Shown: piece by piece, positions 26,922 through 36,237 of the stretch | Numbering within the stretch: position 1 is the first letter of the stretch | How the letters are laid out: each line of letters begins with the position of its first letter | Assembly (NCBI RefSeq): GCF_003024385.1 | Contig: NZ_PVZN01000014.1 | Span: 62,001 to 126,000 of the forward strand | Direction of reading: 5' to 3' | Source of the DNA: Pseudomonas sp. BBP2017 | Lineage (GTDB): Bacteria; Pseudomonadota; Gammaproteobacteria; Pseudomonadales; Pseudomonadaceae | DNA: 64,000 nt | Notes under the pieces: generated by a model | The model's input: only the letters and a program-made list of their open reading frames with translations | What the model was told of the DNA's origin: nothing | The model's database searches: none | Translations under genes and position numbers: made by a program

Positions 26922-29192
26922 ATGTTAAACCGCGAGCTCGAAGTCACCCTCAATCTGGCCTTCAAGGAGGCGCGCTCGAAACGTCATGAGTTCATGACCG
27001 TCGAGCACCTGCTGCTGGCACTATTGGATAATGAGGCCGCCGCGACCGTTCTGCGCGCCTGCGGCGCGAACCTCGACAAACTCAAACACGACCTGCAGGA
27101 GTTCATTGACTCCACCACGCCGTTGATTCCCGTGCATGACGAGGATCGTGAAACCCAGCCAACCCTGGGCTTCCAGCGGGTGTTGCAGCGCGCAGTCTTT
27201 CATGTCCAGAGCTCGGGCAAGCGTGAAGTCACCGGTGCCAATGTGCTGGTAGCGATTTTCAGCGAACAGGAAAGCCAGGCCGTGTTCCTGCTCAAGCAGC
27301 AGAGCGTGGCGCGTATCGACGTGGTCAATTACATCGCCCATGGCATCTCCAAGGTGCCGGGCCATGGTGAGCACTCCGAGGGCGAGCAGGATATGCAGGA
27401 TGAGGATGGCGGCGAAACTTCATCGTCGGGCAATCCGCTGGATGCCTATGCCAGCAACCTCAACGAGCAGGCCCGCCAAGGGCGTATCGATCCGCTGGTC
27501 GGTCGCGAGCTTGAAGTCGAACGCGTGGCGCAGATCCTTGCCCGTCGGCGCAAGAACAACCCGCTGCTGGTCGGTGAGGCCGGTGTCGGCAAGACCGCCA
27601 TTGCCGAGGGCCTGGCCAAGCGTATCGTCGATGGTCAGGTACCTGACCTGCTGGCGCAAAGCGTGGTCTATTCCCTGGATCTGGGCGCTTTGCTGGCCGG
27701 TACCAAGTACCGCGGTGACTTTGAGAAGCGCTTCAAGGCGCTGCTCAACGAGTTGCGCAAGCGTCCGCAGGCAATCCTGTTTATCGACGAAATTCACACC
27801 ATTATCGGCGCGGGTGCAGCCTCCGGTGGCGTCATGGACGCCTCCAATCTGCTCAAGCCGTTGCTGTCTTCGGGTGATATCCGCTGCATCGGTTCGACCA
27901 CCTTCCAGGAGTTCCGCGGGATCTTCGAGAAGGATCGCGCCCTGGCGCGGCGTTTCCAGAAGGTCGATGTCAGCGAGCCGTCGGTGGAAGACACCGTGGG
28001 TATCCTGCGTGGCCTCAAGGGGCGTTTCGAGTCGCATCACAATATCGAATACAGTGATGAAGCCCTACGCGCCGCTGCCGAGCTGGCAGCGCGTTATATC
28101 AATGATCGGCACATGCCCGACAAGGCTATCGATGTCATCGATGAAGCCGGTGCCTACCAGCGCCTGCAACCGGTGGAGATGCGCGTCAAGCGTATCGATG
28201 TGCCGCAAGTCGAGGACATCGTCGCGAAAATCGCGCGGATTCCGCCAAAACACGTCACCAGCTCCGACAAAGAGCTGCTGCGTAACCTTGAGCGTGATCT
28301 GAAATTGACCGTGTTCGGTCAGGACGCGGCGATCGATTCGCTGGCAACCGCAATCAAGCTGTCGCGCGCCGGCTTGAAGTCGCCGGACAAGCCTGTGGGC
28401 TCGTTCCTGTTCGCCGGCCCTACCGGTGTCGGTAAAACCGAGGCGGCGCGTCAGCTGGCCAAGGCCTTGGGCGTCGAGCTGGTGCGTTTCGACATGTCCG
28501 AGTACATGGAGCGGCATACCGTATCGCGGTTGATCGGTGCGCCTCCAGGCTATGTCGGTTTCGATCAGGGCGGCTTGCTCACTGAGGCGATCACCAAGCA
28601 GCCGCATTGCGTATTGCTGCTCGATGAAATCGAGAAGGCCCATCCGGAAGTCTTCAACCTGCTGCTGCAGGTGATGGACCACGGTACCCTGACCGACAAT
28701 AACGGGCGTAAAGCGGACTTCCGCAACGTCATCGTGATCATGACCACCAACGCCGGTGCTGAAACTGCTGCGCGAGCCTCGATCGGCTTCACCCAGCAGG
28801 ATCACTCTTCCGACGCGATGGAAGTGATCAAGAAGAGCTTCACGCCGGAGTTTCGCAACCGTCTGGACACGATCATCCAGTTTGGCCGTCTCAGTCACGA
28901 GACGATCAAGAGCGTGGTGGACAAGTTCCTCATCGAGCTGCAGGCGCAACTGGAAGACAAGCGCGTCCTGCTGGAGGTGAGCGATGCGGCGCGCAGCTGG
29001 CTGGCTGCCGGTGGTTATGATGCGCAGATGGGCGCACGGCCAATGGCGCGGCTGATCCAGGACAAGATCAAGCGGCCATTAGCCGAAGAGATCCTGTTCG
29101 GCGAGCTGGCCGAGCATGGCGGTGTGGTGCACATCGACATTCGCGATGGCGAGCTGGTGTTCGAGTTCGAGACCACGGCTGAGATGGCCTAA
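26922..29192 (+). CDS. clpA: ATP-dependent Clp protease ATP-binding subunit ClpA
   Basis: Hexameric AAA+ unfoldase that feeds proteins to ClpP. 756 residues: an N domain (about 1-140) that binds ClpS, an acidic linker, D1 with Walker A GEAGVGKT at residues 218-225, and D2 with Walker A GPTGVGKT from residue 499 and Walker B VLLLDEIEKAHPEV. It lies 30 bp after clpS and is followed by a terminator. Confidence 0.98.
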   Translation: MLNRELEVTLNLAFKEARSKRHEFMTVEHLLLALLDNEAAATVLRACGANLDKLKHDLQEFIDSTTPLIPVHDEDRETQPTLGFQRVLQRAVFHVQSSGKREVTGANVLVAIFSEQESQAVFLLKQQSVARIDVVNYIAHGISKVPGHGEHSEGEQDMQDEDGGETSSSGNPLDAYASNLNEQARQGRIDPLVGRELEVERVAQILARRRKNNPLLVGEAGVGKTAIAEGLAKRIVDGQVPDLLAQSVVYSLDLGALLAGTKYRGDFEKRFKALLNELRKRPQAILFIDEIHTIIGAGAASGGVMDASNLLKPLLSSGDIRCIGSTTFQEFRGIFEKDRALARRFQKVDVSEPSVEDTVGILRGLKGRFESHHNIEYSDEALRAAAELAARYINDRHMPDKAIDVIDEAGAYQRLQPVEMRVKRIDVPQVEDIVAKIARIPPKHVTSSDKELLRNLERDLKLTVFGQDAAIDSLATAIKLSRAGLKSPDKPVGSFLFAGPTGVGKTEAARQLAKALGVELVRFDMSEYMERHTVSRLIGAPPGYVGFDQGGLLTEAITKQPHCVLLLDEIEKAHPEVFNLLLQVMDHGTLTDNNGRKADFRNVIVIMTTNAGAETAARASIGFTQQDHSSDAMEVIKKSFTPEFRNRLDTIIQFGRLSHETIKSVVDKFLIELQAQLEDKRVLLEVSDAARSWLAAGGYDAQMGARPMARLIQDKIKRPLAEEILFGELAEHGGVVHIDIRDGELVFEFETTAEMA

Positions 29193-29298
29193 GGCAAATC
29201 GGGGCTGCCAGGCAGCCCTTTGCTGGCAAGGTCTGCTTCTACAGGTTGGTGCATGCCATGGCTGTGGGGGTGGTCTTGTCGGCGATGCTTTTTGAGTA

Positions 29299-29339
29299 CC
29301 AACAAAAACGCCCGGCATATAGCCGGGCGTTTTTGTTGG
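29299..29339. terminator. Bidirectional terminator between clpA and infA
   Basis: Perfect stem CCAACAAAAACGCCCGGC with its complement around a short ATAT-type loop. A-run and T-run flank it on both strands, so it serves the convergent clpA and infA. Confidence 0.92.
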
Positions 29340-29345
29340 TGTCGC

Positions 29346-29564
29346 TTAGCGGGCGCGGTAGGTGATGCGCCCCTTGCTCAGGTCGTAAGGCGTCAGTTCG
29401 ACGCGGACCTTGTCACCGGTCAGAATACGAATGTAGTTCTTGCGCATTTTTCCGGAGATATGCGCGGTAACGACGTGCCCATTTTCCAACTCCACACGGA
29501 ACATGGTGTTGGGCAGGGTGTCGACGACAGTGCCTTCCATTTCGAAGCTGTCTTCTTTCGACAT
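29346..29564 (-). CDS. infA: Translation initiation factor IF-1
   Basis: A 72-residue S1/OB-fold protein that blocks the ribosomal A site during initiation. The sequence [20 protein letters not shown] and the C-terminal [13 protein letters not shown] are characteristic. The ATG at 29564 was chosen over an in-frame extension because it gives the canonical IF-1 N-terminus. It stands between clpA and bpt, as in other pseudomonads and E. coli. Confidence 0.98.
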
Positions 29565-29668
29565 GCAGTAAAGCCCTCGGTGTCCAGTTAATGGCCCGGT
29601 GCACAACTGCGCCAGGCAAAAAAAGTGGCGTGCATTGTGCCCGAAAACTGGATTTTAAGCCAATGATT

Positions 29669-30376
29669 TCAGTTCAGGGTTACCCAGCGCTGATTGATCA
29701 ACAGCTCTATGGGGCGGTACTGTGTTTTGTAGTTCATCTTTTTGCAGTTTTTGATCCAGTAGCCGAGGTAGACCGCATCGAGTCCTTGGCGCAGGGCTTC
29801 GGTGATCTGCCAGAGGATGGCAAAGCGCCCGAGACTACGGCGCTCTTCGTCGGGGTCGTAGAAGGTGTAAACCGCCGATAGGCCATTGGGCAGCAGGTCG
29901 GTGACCGCTACGGCGACCAGGCGGCCACTGAGGCGGAACTCGTAGAAGCGTGAAAACGGCAGGTCGCGGACCAGGAAGGTGGCAAACTGATCACGGCTGG
30001 GCGGATACATGTCGCCGTCAGCGTGGCGTTGCTCGATATAGCGGCGGTACAGCTCGAAATACTCCTCCTTGAACGCTGGGCGTGCGGCGCTGACGGTCAA
30101 GTCGGCATTGCGTTTGAGGATGCGCTTTTGCTGGCGGTTGGGCACAAAGCGTGTAGCCGGAATCCGCGCCGGTACGCAGGCGTTGCAGTTTTGGCAGTGC
30201 GGGCGATACAGGTGATCGCCGCTGCGCCGGAAGCCCATTTCCGACAGGTCTGCATAGACATTCACGTCCATCGGCTGGCTCGGGTCGAGAAACAGCGTGG
30301 TGGCCTGTTCGTCTGGCAGGTAGCTGCAGGAATGGGGTTGAGTGGCATAAAACTTCAACCGCGCCAGCTCTGTCAT
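29669..30376 (-). CDS. bpt: Aspartate/glutamate leucyltransferase (arginyl-tRNA-protein transferase family)
   Basis: Transfers leucine from Leu-tRNA to proteins beginning with Asp or Glu, creating destabilising N-termini read by ClpS. 235 residues from MTELARLKFYATQPHSCSYLP. The N-terminal cysteine cluster HCQNCNACVPARIP and the C-terminal YLGYWIKNCKKMNYKTQYRPIEL are diagnostic of the Bpt/Ate family; the bacterial form is the leucyl-transferring Bpt. It is followed 56 bp upstream by aat in the same direction. Confidence 0.94.
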   Translation of the reverse strand: MTELARLKFYATQPHSCSYLPDEQATTLFLDPSQPMDVNVYADLSEMGFRRSGDHLYRPHCQNCNACVPARIPATRFVPNRQQKRILKRNADLTVSAARPAFKEEYFELYRRYIEQRHADGDMYPPSRDQFATFLVRDLPFSRFYEFRLSGRLVAVAVTDLLPNGLSAVYTFYDPDEERRSLGRFAILWQITEALRQGLDAVYLGYWIKNCKKMNYKTQYRPIELLINQRWVTLN

Positions 30377-30432
30377 GATCAACCCCTCGGGAGGTGCTTT
30401 AGATTTAAGTGTAAGCCAGCTGGAAAAACTCG

Positions 30433-31113
30433 CTAGCAAACCCAGTTGGCGCTGCTGGGTTGGTCCAGGTAGCGTTGCAGGTAGTCGGCAAAGGTTGCCC
30501 GGGCAATAGCTCGGGCCCCCAGGCTGTGCAAGTGATCAGTCGGCATCTGGCAGTCGATCAGGACAAAGCCGGCCTGCTGCAGATGCTCTACCAGGGTCAC
30601 GAAGCCTACCTTGGAGGCATTGTCGGCACGGCTGAACATCGACTCGCCGAAAAATAGCCGACCCATGGCCAAGCCGTACAGTCCGCCAACCAGTTCGCCG
30701 TTCTGGCGTACTTCAACTGAGTGGGCAAAGCCTTGTTGATGCAGTTTGAGGTAGGCCGCTTGCATGCTGTCGGTGATCCAGGTGCCGTCAGCGTAGTCGC
30801 GAGGGGCTGCGCAGGCTTTGATCACGGCAGCAAAATCCTGGTCGAAACTGACTTGGTAATGGCCCTGGCGGATGAATTTTCGCAGTGAGCGTGACACGTG
30901 CAATTCGTCGGGAAACAGGACCGTGCGCGGGTCGGGCGACCACCAAAGGATCGGCTGGCCGTCCTGGTACCAGGGAAAGCAGCCATGGCGGTAGGCTTGC
31001 ACCAGGCGCTCGGCGCTGAGGTCGCCACCAGCTGCAAGCAGGCCATTGGGGTCTCGCAGGGCTTTTTCCAGTGCAGGGAAGGTCAGGGAGTTGCGGCTCA
31101 ACCAGGTCAGCAT
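30433..31113 (-). CDS. aat: Leucyl/phenylalanyl-tRNA-protein transferase
   Basis: Attaches Leu or Phe to N-terminal Lys or Arg of target proteins, the other input to the N-degron pathway. The 226-residue sequence includes CFPWYQDGQPILWWSPDPRTVLFPDELHVSRSL and LVGGLYGLAMGRLFFGESMFS, both diagnostic. aat and bpt form a minus-strand pair, and clpS-clpA run on the opposite strand nearby, putting all N-degron components within 5 kb. Confidence 0.97.
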   Translation of the reverse strand: MLTWLSRNSLTFPALEKALRDPNGLLAAGGDLSAERLVQAYRHGCFPWYQDGQPILWWSPDPRTVLFPDELHVSRSLRKFIRQGHYQVSFDQDFAAVIKACAAPRDYADGTWITDSMQAAYLKLHQQGFAHSVEVRQNGELVGGLYGLAMGRLFFGESMFSRADNASKVGFVTLVEHLQQAGFVLIDCQMPTDHLHSLGARAIARATFADYLQRYLDQPSSANWVC

Positions 31114-31405
31114 CGTCGTTCAGTGGCGGAGTGGGGGAGGGTGTCCAGCATCGCTCCATTCCGGAGCCTTCGCAACTTGCATGGGCCTTTGTTGTCACAC
31201 TTGCATAAAAACACCGCATAAGCCTTTGTCACAAAAGAAAATGCGTGCTCAAATTGCGATATAGGAAATTGGCCCCCGTTTACGCGTGTTTCTGGCGTGC
31301 CGCCATGGCGGTAGGCGGGCAGTAATGTTAAAAGTAGTGGTTTGTTGACTGTGCACATAGGTCAATCACTGTTGGACGCGCATTGAGCGCAGGAATAGAC
31401 GCGTT

Positions 31406-33817
31406 TTGAAGAAATCCACCGCAACATCGAATCCCTTGCCGGTGCCCCAGTGGCGCCAGCAGTTGCATTATCGCCTCAAGGAAGGCGCGCTGATCGCCAT
31501 GGGGGCGCTGTGCCTGTACCTGTGGATGGCGCTGCTGACCTACGACCAGGCCGACCCGGGCTTCAGCCACACCAGCAATGTCGAGCAGGTGCAGAACGCC
31601 GCCGGGCGTGCGGGTGCTTACTTCGCCGATGTCCTGTTCATGGTGTTGGGTTATTTCGCCTACATTTTTCCGCTGTTGCTGGCGATCAAGACCTGGCAGA
31701 TCTTCCGCGAGCGTCACCAGCCCTGGCAGTGGAGCGGCTGGCTGTTTTCCTGGCGCCTGATCGGCCTGGTGTTCCTGGTGCTCTCGGGTGCGGCACTGGC
31801 GCATATTCACTTCCATTCGGCCGCCAGCCTGCCAGCTTCGGCCGGTGGCGCGCTGGGCGAAAGCCTCGGCGACCTGGCCAAGAACGCCCTGAACGTGCAG
31901 GGCAGTACCCTGATGTTCATTGCCTTGTTCCTGTTCGGCCTGACGGTATTTACCGATCTGTCCTGGTTCAAGGTCATGGATGTGACCGGCAAGATCACCC
32001 TCGATCTGTTTGAACTGTTTCAGGGCGCCGCCAATCGCTGGTGGGCCGCGCGCAACGAGCGTAAGCGTCTGGTAGCGCAGCTGCGCGAAGTCGACGATCA
32101 GGTCAATGAGGTCGTGGCCCCGGTGGTGGCGGATCGTCGTGAACAGGCCAAGGCCAAGGAGCGCATCATCGAGCGTGACCAGGCCCTGAGCAAGCATGTT
32201 GCCGAGCGCGCGCAGCAGCCTGCGCCGGTGATCATGCCAGCTCCGGCCAAGGTGCCGGAGCCGAGCAAGCGTGTGCAGAAGGAAAAGCAGGCACCGCTGT
32301 TCGTCGACAGCGCCATCGAAGGCACTTTGCCACCGATTTCGATCCTTGATCCTGCCGAGAAAAAGCAGGTCAATTACTCGCCCGAATCCCTGGCGGGTGT
32401 CGGCCACCTGCTGGAAATCAAACTCAAGGAGTTCGGTGTTGAAGTCTCGGTTGACTCTATCCACCCCGGTCCGGTGATTACCCGTTACGAAATCCAGCCA
32501 GCCGCTGGCGTCAAGGTCAGCCGTATCGCCAACCTGGCAAAAGACCTCGCCCGTTCCCTGGCGGTGACCAGCGTGCGTGTGGTTGAAGTGATCCCCGGCA
32601 AGACCACTGTCGGTATCGAGATCCCCAACGAAGACCGGCAGATCGTGCGCTTCTCCGAAGTGCTGTCCTCGCCGCAGTACGACGAAGCCAAATCGCCGGT
32701 CACCATGGCCCTGGGGCACGACATCGGCGGCAAGCCGGTGATTACCGACCTGGCCAAGATGCCGCACCTGCTGGTGGCCGGTACCACTGGTTCCGGTAAG
32801 TCGGTGGGGGTCAACGCGATGATCCTGTCGATCTTGTTCAAGTCCGGCCCGGAAGACGCCAAGCTGATCATGATCGACCCGAAAATGCTCGAGCTGTCGA
32901 TCTACGAAGGCATCCCGCACTTGCTTTGCCCTGTGGTCACCGACATGAAAGACGCGGCCAACGCGCTGCGCTGGAGCGTTGCCGAGATGGAGCGGCGCTA
33001 CAAACTGATGGCGGCCATGGGCGTGCGTAACCTGGCGGGCTTCAACCGCAAGGTCAAGGACGCCGAAGAGGCCGGTGAGCCGATCTACGACCCGATGTTC
33101 AAGCGCGAAAGCATGGACGACGTGCCGCCGCTGCTGAAAACCTTGCCGACCATCGTCGTGGTGGTCGACGAATTCGCCGACATGATGATGATCGTCGGCA
33201 AGAAGGTCGAAGAGTTGATCGCGCGTATCGCCCAGAAAGCCCGTGCCGCCGGTATCCACCTGATTCTCGCGACCCAGCGGCCCTCGGTGGACGTGATTAC
33301 CGGTCTGATCAAGGCCAACATTCCGACCCGTATGGCTTTCCAGGTGTCGAGCAAGATCGACTCGCGGACCATCATCGATCAGGGCGGCGCCGAGCAGTTG
33401 CTCGGTCACGGTGACATGCTCTACATGCCGCCGGGCACCAGCCTGCCGATTCGTGTGCATGGCGCTTTCGTGTCCGACGATGAAGTCCATCGGGTGGTCG
33501 AGGCGTGGAAACTGCGCGGTGCTCCGGACTACAACGAGGATATCCTCAGCGGCGTCGAAGAAGCCGGTAGCGGTTTCGACGGTGGCGGCGGCGGTGGCGG
33601 CGACGATGATGCCGAAACCGACGCGCTGTACGATGAAGCCGTGCAGTTCGTCCTGGAAAGCCGCCGGGCTTCCATCTCCGCTGTACAGCGCAAGCTGAAG
33701 ATCGGCTACAACCGTGCCGCGCGGATGATCGAGGCGATGGAAATGGCCGGCGTGGTCACCGCCATGAACACCAACGGCTCGCGTGAAGTGATTGCCCCCG
33801 GGCCGTCCCGCGACTGA
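31406..33817 (+). CDS. ftsK: DNA translocase FtsK
   Basis: Septum-anchored DNA pump that segregates the terminus and activates XerCD at dif. 803 residues: four N-terminal membrane helices (about 25-190), a linker (about 200-310) much shorter than in E. coli, the RecA-like motor with Walker A GTTGSGKS at residue 459 and Walker B VVVVDEFADMMM, and the C-terminal gamma winged-helix (ISAVQRKLKIGYNRAARMIE) that reads KOPS. A glycine run (about residues 728-733) precedes gamma. It is divergent from aat across 292 bp where I could not define a promoter. Confidence 0.97.
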   Translation: MKKSTATSNPLPVPQWRQQLHYRLKEGALIAMGALCLYLWMALLTYDQADPGFSHTSNVEQVQNAAGRAGAYFADVLFMVLGYFAYIFPLLLAIKTWQIFRERHQPWQWSGWLFSWRLIGLVFLVLSGAALAHIHFHSAASLPASAGGALGESLGDLAKNALNVQGSTLMFIALFLFGLTVFTDLSWFKVMDVTGKITLDLFELFQGAANRWWAARNERKRLVAQLREVDDQVNEVVAPVVADRREQAKAKERIIERDQALSKHVAERAQQPAPVIMPAPAKVPEPSKRVQKEKQAPLFVDSAIEGTLPPISILDPAEKKQVNYSPESLAGVGHLLEIKLKEFGVEVSVDSIHPGPVITRYEIQPAAGVKVSRIANLAKDLARSLAVTSVRVVEVIPGKTTVGIEIPNEDRQIVRFSEVLSSPQYDEAKSPVTMALGHDIGGKPVITDLAKMPHLLVAGTTGSGKSVGVNAMILSILFKSGPEDAKLIMIDPKMLELSIYEGIPHLLCPVVTDMKDAANALRWSVAEMERRYKLMAAMGVRNLAGFNRKVKDAEEAGEPIYDPMFKRESMDDVPPLLKTLPTIVVVVDEFADMMMIVGKKVEELIARIAQKARAAGIHLILATQRPSVDVITGLIKANIPTRMAFQVSSKIDSRTIIDQGGAEQLLGHGDMLYMPPGTSLPIRVHGAFVSDDEVHRVVEAWKLRGAPDYNEDILSGVEEAGSGFDGGGGGGGDDDAETDALYDEAVQFVLESRRASISAVQRKLKIGYNRAARMIEAMEMAGVVTAMNTNGSREVIAPGPSRD

Positions 33818-33881
33818 TGAACCCTCTAGCCTGTGGCCAGCGATCGGCCACAGGCCCATCCATACTGCAACGAGGATTGCC

Positions 33882-34505
33882 ATGCGCCTGATTCGCATGA
33901 TGTTGGTTTCCGCTTTGGCCCTGTCCAGCGCTTCGGCATTTGCCGGCGAGCAGGATGTGGCGCGCTTGACCCAGTTGCTGGAAAAATCCAGAACCATCGA
34001 GGCCCGATTCTCCCAGCTGACCCTGGACGCCAGTGGCACCAGCCTTCAGGAAGCGGCAGGGCAGATGTCGGTACAGCGTCCTGGCCTGTTCTACTGGCAT
34101 ACCGATGCGCCGCAGGAGCAGGTGGTGGTTTCGGATGGCAAGACCGTCACCCTGTGGGATCCGGACCTGGAGCAGGCAACCATCAAGAAGCTTGATCAGC
34201 GCCTGACCGAGACCCCGGCATTGCTGTTGTCCGGCGATGTGTCGAAGATCAGCCAAAGCTTCGATATCACCTCCAAGGAACAGGGTGACGTCATGGATTT
34301 CACCCTCAAGCCGAAAACCAAAGACACCCTGTTCGACTCCTTGCGTCTTTCGTTCCGCAAAGGTCTGGTCAATGACATGCAGCTGATCGACAGCGTCGGC
34401 CAGCGTACTAACATTCTGTTCACCGGGGTCAAAGCCAACGAGGCGATCCCGGCGAGCAAGTTCAAGTTCGATATCCCGAAAGGCGCGGATGTCATTTCCG
34501 AGTAA
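33882..34505 (+). CDS. lolA: Outer-membrane lipoprotein carrier protein LolA
   Basis: Periplasmic chaperone that ferries lipoproteins from LolCDE to LolB. 207 residues with signal peptide MRLIRMMLVSALALSSASAFA and mature start near GEQDVARL. The segments FYWHTDAPQEQVVVSDGKTVTLWDPDL and the C-terminal FDIPKGADVI fit the open-barrel LolA fold. It lies 64 bp after ftsK and 18 bp before rarA, so the three are probably cotranscribed. Confidence 0.96.
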   Translation: MRLIRMMLVSALALSSASAFAGEQDVARLTQLLEKSRTIEARFSQLTLDASGTSLQEAAGQMSVQRPGLFYWHTDAPQEQVVVSDGKTVTLWDPDLEQATIKKLDQRLTETPALLLSGDVSKISQSFDITSKEQGDVMDFTLKPKTKDTLFDSLRLSFRKGLVNDMQLIDSVGQRTNILFTGVKANEAIPASKFKFDIPKGADVISE

Positions 34506-34523
34506 GAGGTAGTAGCGCCGTCC

Positions 34524-35849
34524 ATGGACCTGTTTCGTAGTGACCCCGTAGCCCAGCCCCTGGCCGCGCGCTTGCGCCCGGCCAACCTGGACGAGTACGT
34601 CGGCCAGGAGCACCTGCTGGCCCGCGGCAAGCCGCTGCGTGAGGCACTGGAACAGGGCGCGCTGCATTCGATGATTTTCTGGGGTCCGCCCGGGGTCGGC
34701 AAAACTACTTTGGCGCGGCTGTTGGCGCAGTTCTGTGACGCTCACTTCGAGACGGTTTCGGCGGTGCTCGCCGGCGTCAAAGAAATTCGCCACGCCGTGG
34801 AAATCGCCAAACAGCAGGCCGGGCAGTACGGGCGCCGCACGATACTGTTCGTCGATGAAGTGCACTGCTTCAACAAGTCCCAGCAGGATGCTTTCCTGCC
34901 GTATGTGGAAGACGGCACGCTGATCTTCATCGGCGCCACCACCGAGAACCCTTCGTTCGAGCTGAACAACGCGTTGCTGTCACGGGCGCGGGTTTATGTG
35001 CTCAAGAGTCTCGACGAAACCGCACTGCGCAAGCTGGTCAATCGCGCCCTGACTGAAGAGCGTGGCCTGGGCAAGCGCCAGTTGCGCGTCGGCGATGAAG
35101 CCTTCCAGATGCTCATGGCCGCCGCCGATGGCGATGGTCGGCGCATGCTCAACTTCCTTGAGAACGCCTCGGACCTGGCCGAAGACGGCAGCGAAATCGC
35201 TGTCGAGCTGCTACAAAGCCTGCTCGGGGACAGCCGCCGTCGTTTCGACAAGGGCGGTGAAGCTTTTTACGACCAGATTTCGGCGCTGCACAAGTCAGTG
35301 CGCGGCTCCAACCCCGACGGCGCGCTGTACTGGTTCGCGCGCATGCTCGATGGTGGCTGCGATCCGCTGTATATCGCCCGGCGCGTGGTACGCATGGCCA
35401 GCGAAGACATCGGTAACGCCGATCCCCGCGCCCTCAGCCTGTGCCTGGCGGCCTGGGATGTACAGGAGCGCCTGGGCAGCCCTGAAGGCGAGCTGGCGGT
35501 AGCCCAGGCGATCACCTATCTGGCCTGCGCGCCAAAGAGCAATGCGGTGTACATGGGTTTCAAAACCGCGCTGCGTGAAGCCGGCGAACATGGTTCGTTG
35601 GAAGTGCCGCTACACCTGCGCAATGCGCCGACCAAACTGATGAAGCAACTGGGTTATGGCGACGAATACCGTTACGCCCATGACGAACCGGATGCCTACG
35701 CTGCCGGCGAAGACTACTTCCCCGACAACCTTGAACCGCGCCACTACTACCAACCGGTACCGCGTGGCCTGGAGCTGAAAATCGGCGAGAAGCTGAAACA
35801 CCTGGCCGAGCTCGACCGCAAGAGCCCGCGGCAACGGAGAAAACCATGA
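34524..35849 (+). CDS. rarA: Replication-associated recombination protein A (AAA+ ATPase)
   Basis: MgsA/RarA/WRNIP1 family clamp-loader-like ATPase acting at stalled forks. The 441 residues include Walker A GPPGVGKTT near residue 55, Walker B LFVDEVHCFNKSQQD, and sensor GATTENPSFELN. The C-terminal region with LHKSVRGSNPDGALYWFARML and GYGDEYRYAHDEPDAYAAGEDYFP is typical. The stop overlaps the crcB start as ATGA. Confidence 0.96.
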   Translation: MDLFRSDPVAQPLAARLRPANLDEYVGQEHLLARGKPLREALEQGALHSMIFWGPPGVGKTTLARLLAQFCDAHFETVSAVLAGVKEIRHAVEIAKQQAGQYGRRTILFVDEVHCFNKSQQDAFLPYVEDGTLIFIGATTENPSFELNNALLSRARVYVLKSLDETALRKLVNRALTEERGLGKRQLRVGDEAFQMLMAAADGDGRRMLNFLENASDLAEDGSEIAVELLQSLLGDSRRRFDKGGEAFYDQISALHKSVRGSNPDGALYWFARMLDGGCDPLYIARRVVRMASEDIGNADPRALSLCLAAWDVQERLGSPEGELAVAQAITYLACAPKSNAVYMGFKTALREAGEHGSLEVPLHLRNAPTKLMKQLGYGDEYRYAHDEPDAYAAGEDYFPDNLEPRHYYQPVPRGLELKIGEKLKHLAELDRKSPRQRRKP

Positions 35850-36220
35850 TTGCCGTGATCGCCGCGGTCAGCGCGGGCGGCATTGCCGGAACCTTGTTGC
35901 GGTTTGCCACGGCCAATTGGGTCAATGCCCACTGGCCACGCCACTTCTATCTCGGTACGCTGGCGGTCAATCTGATTGGCTGCCTGCTGATCGGCTTGCT
36001 CTACGGGTTGTTTCTGCATCGCCCGCTGGTGCCGGTCGAGCTGCGTGGCGGCCTGATCGTCGGATTTCTCGGCGGTCTGACCACATTTTCATCCTTTTCA
36101 CTGGATACCGTGCGCCTGCTCGAAAGCGGGCAGGCGCCGCTGGCCTTCGGTTATGCCGGGATCAGCGTATTCGGCGGGCTGCTCGCAACCTGGGCCGGCC
36201 TGTCTTTGACCAAATTCTGA
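35846..36220 (+). CDS. crcB: Fluoride exporter CrcB (Fluc)
   Basis: Small dual-topology fluoride channel of the inner membrane; 124 residues and four helices. The family motifs are present: GGIAGTLLRF at the N-terminus, GTLAVNLIGCLLIGLLYG, and GFLGGLTTFSSFSLDTVRL with the phenylalanine/threonine/serine track for fluoride. It overlaps rarA by 4 bp. No fluoride riboswitch was found, as expected inside an operon. Confidence 0.95.
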   Translation: MIAVIAAVSAGGIAGTLLRFATANWVNAHWPRHFYLGTLAVNLIGCLLIGLLYGLFLHRPLVPVELRGGLIVGFLGGLTTFSSFSLDTVRLLESGQAPLAFGYAGISVFGGLLATWAGLSLTKF

Positions 36221-36237
36221 ACCAACGAGAGAACGAT

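Noticed and set aside
31328..34039. 903-codon open frame opposite ftsK
   Set aside because: Antisense to ftsK, His/Asp/Gly-rich without domains; ftsK has all its expected motifs on the other strand.
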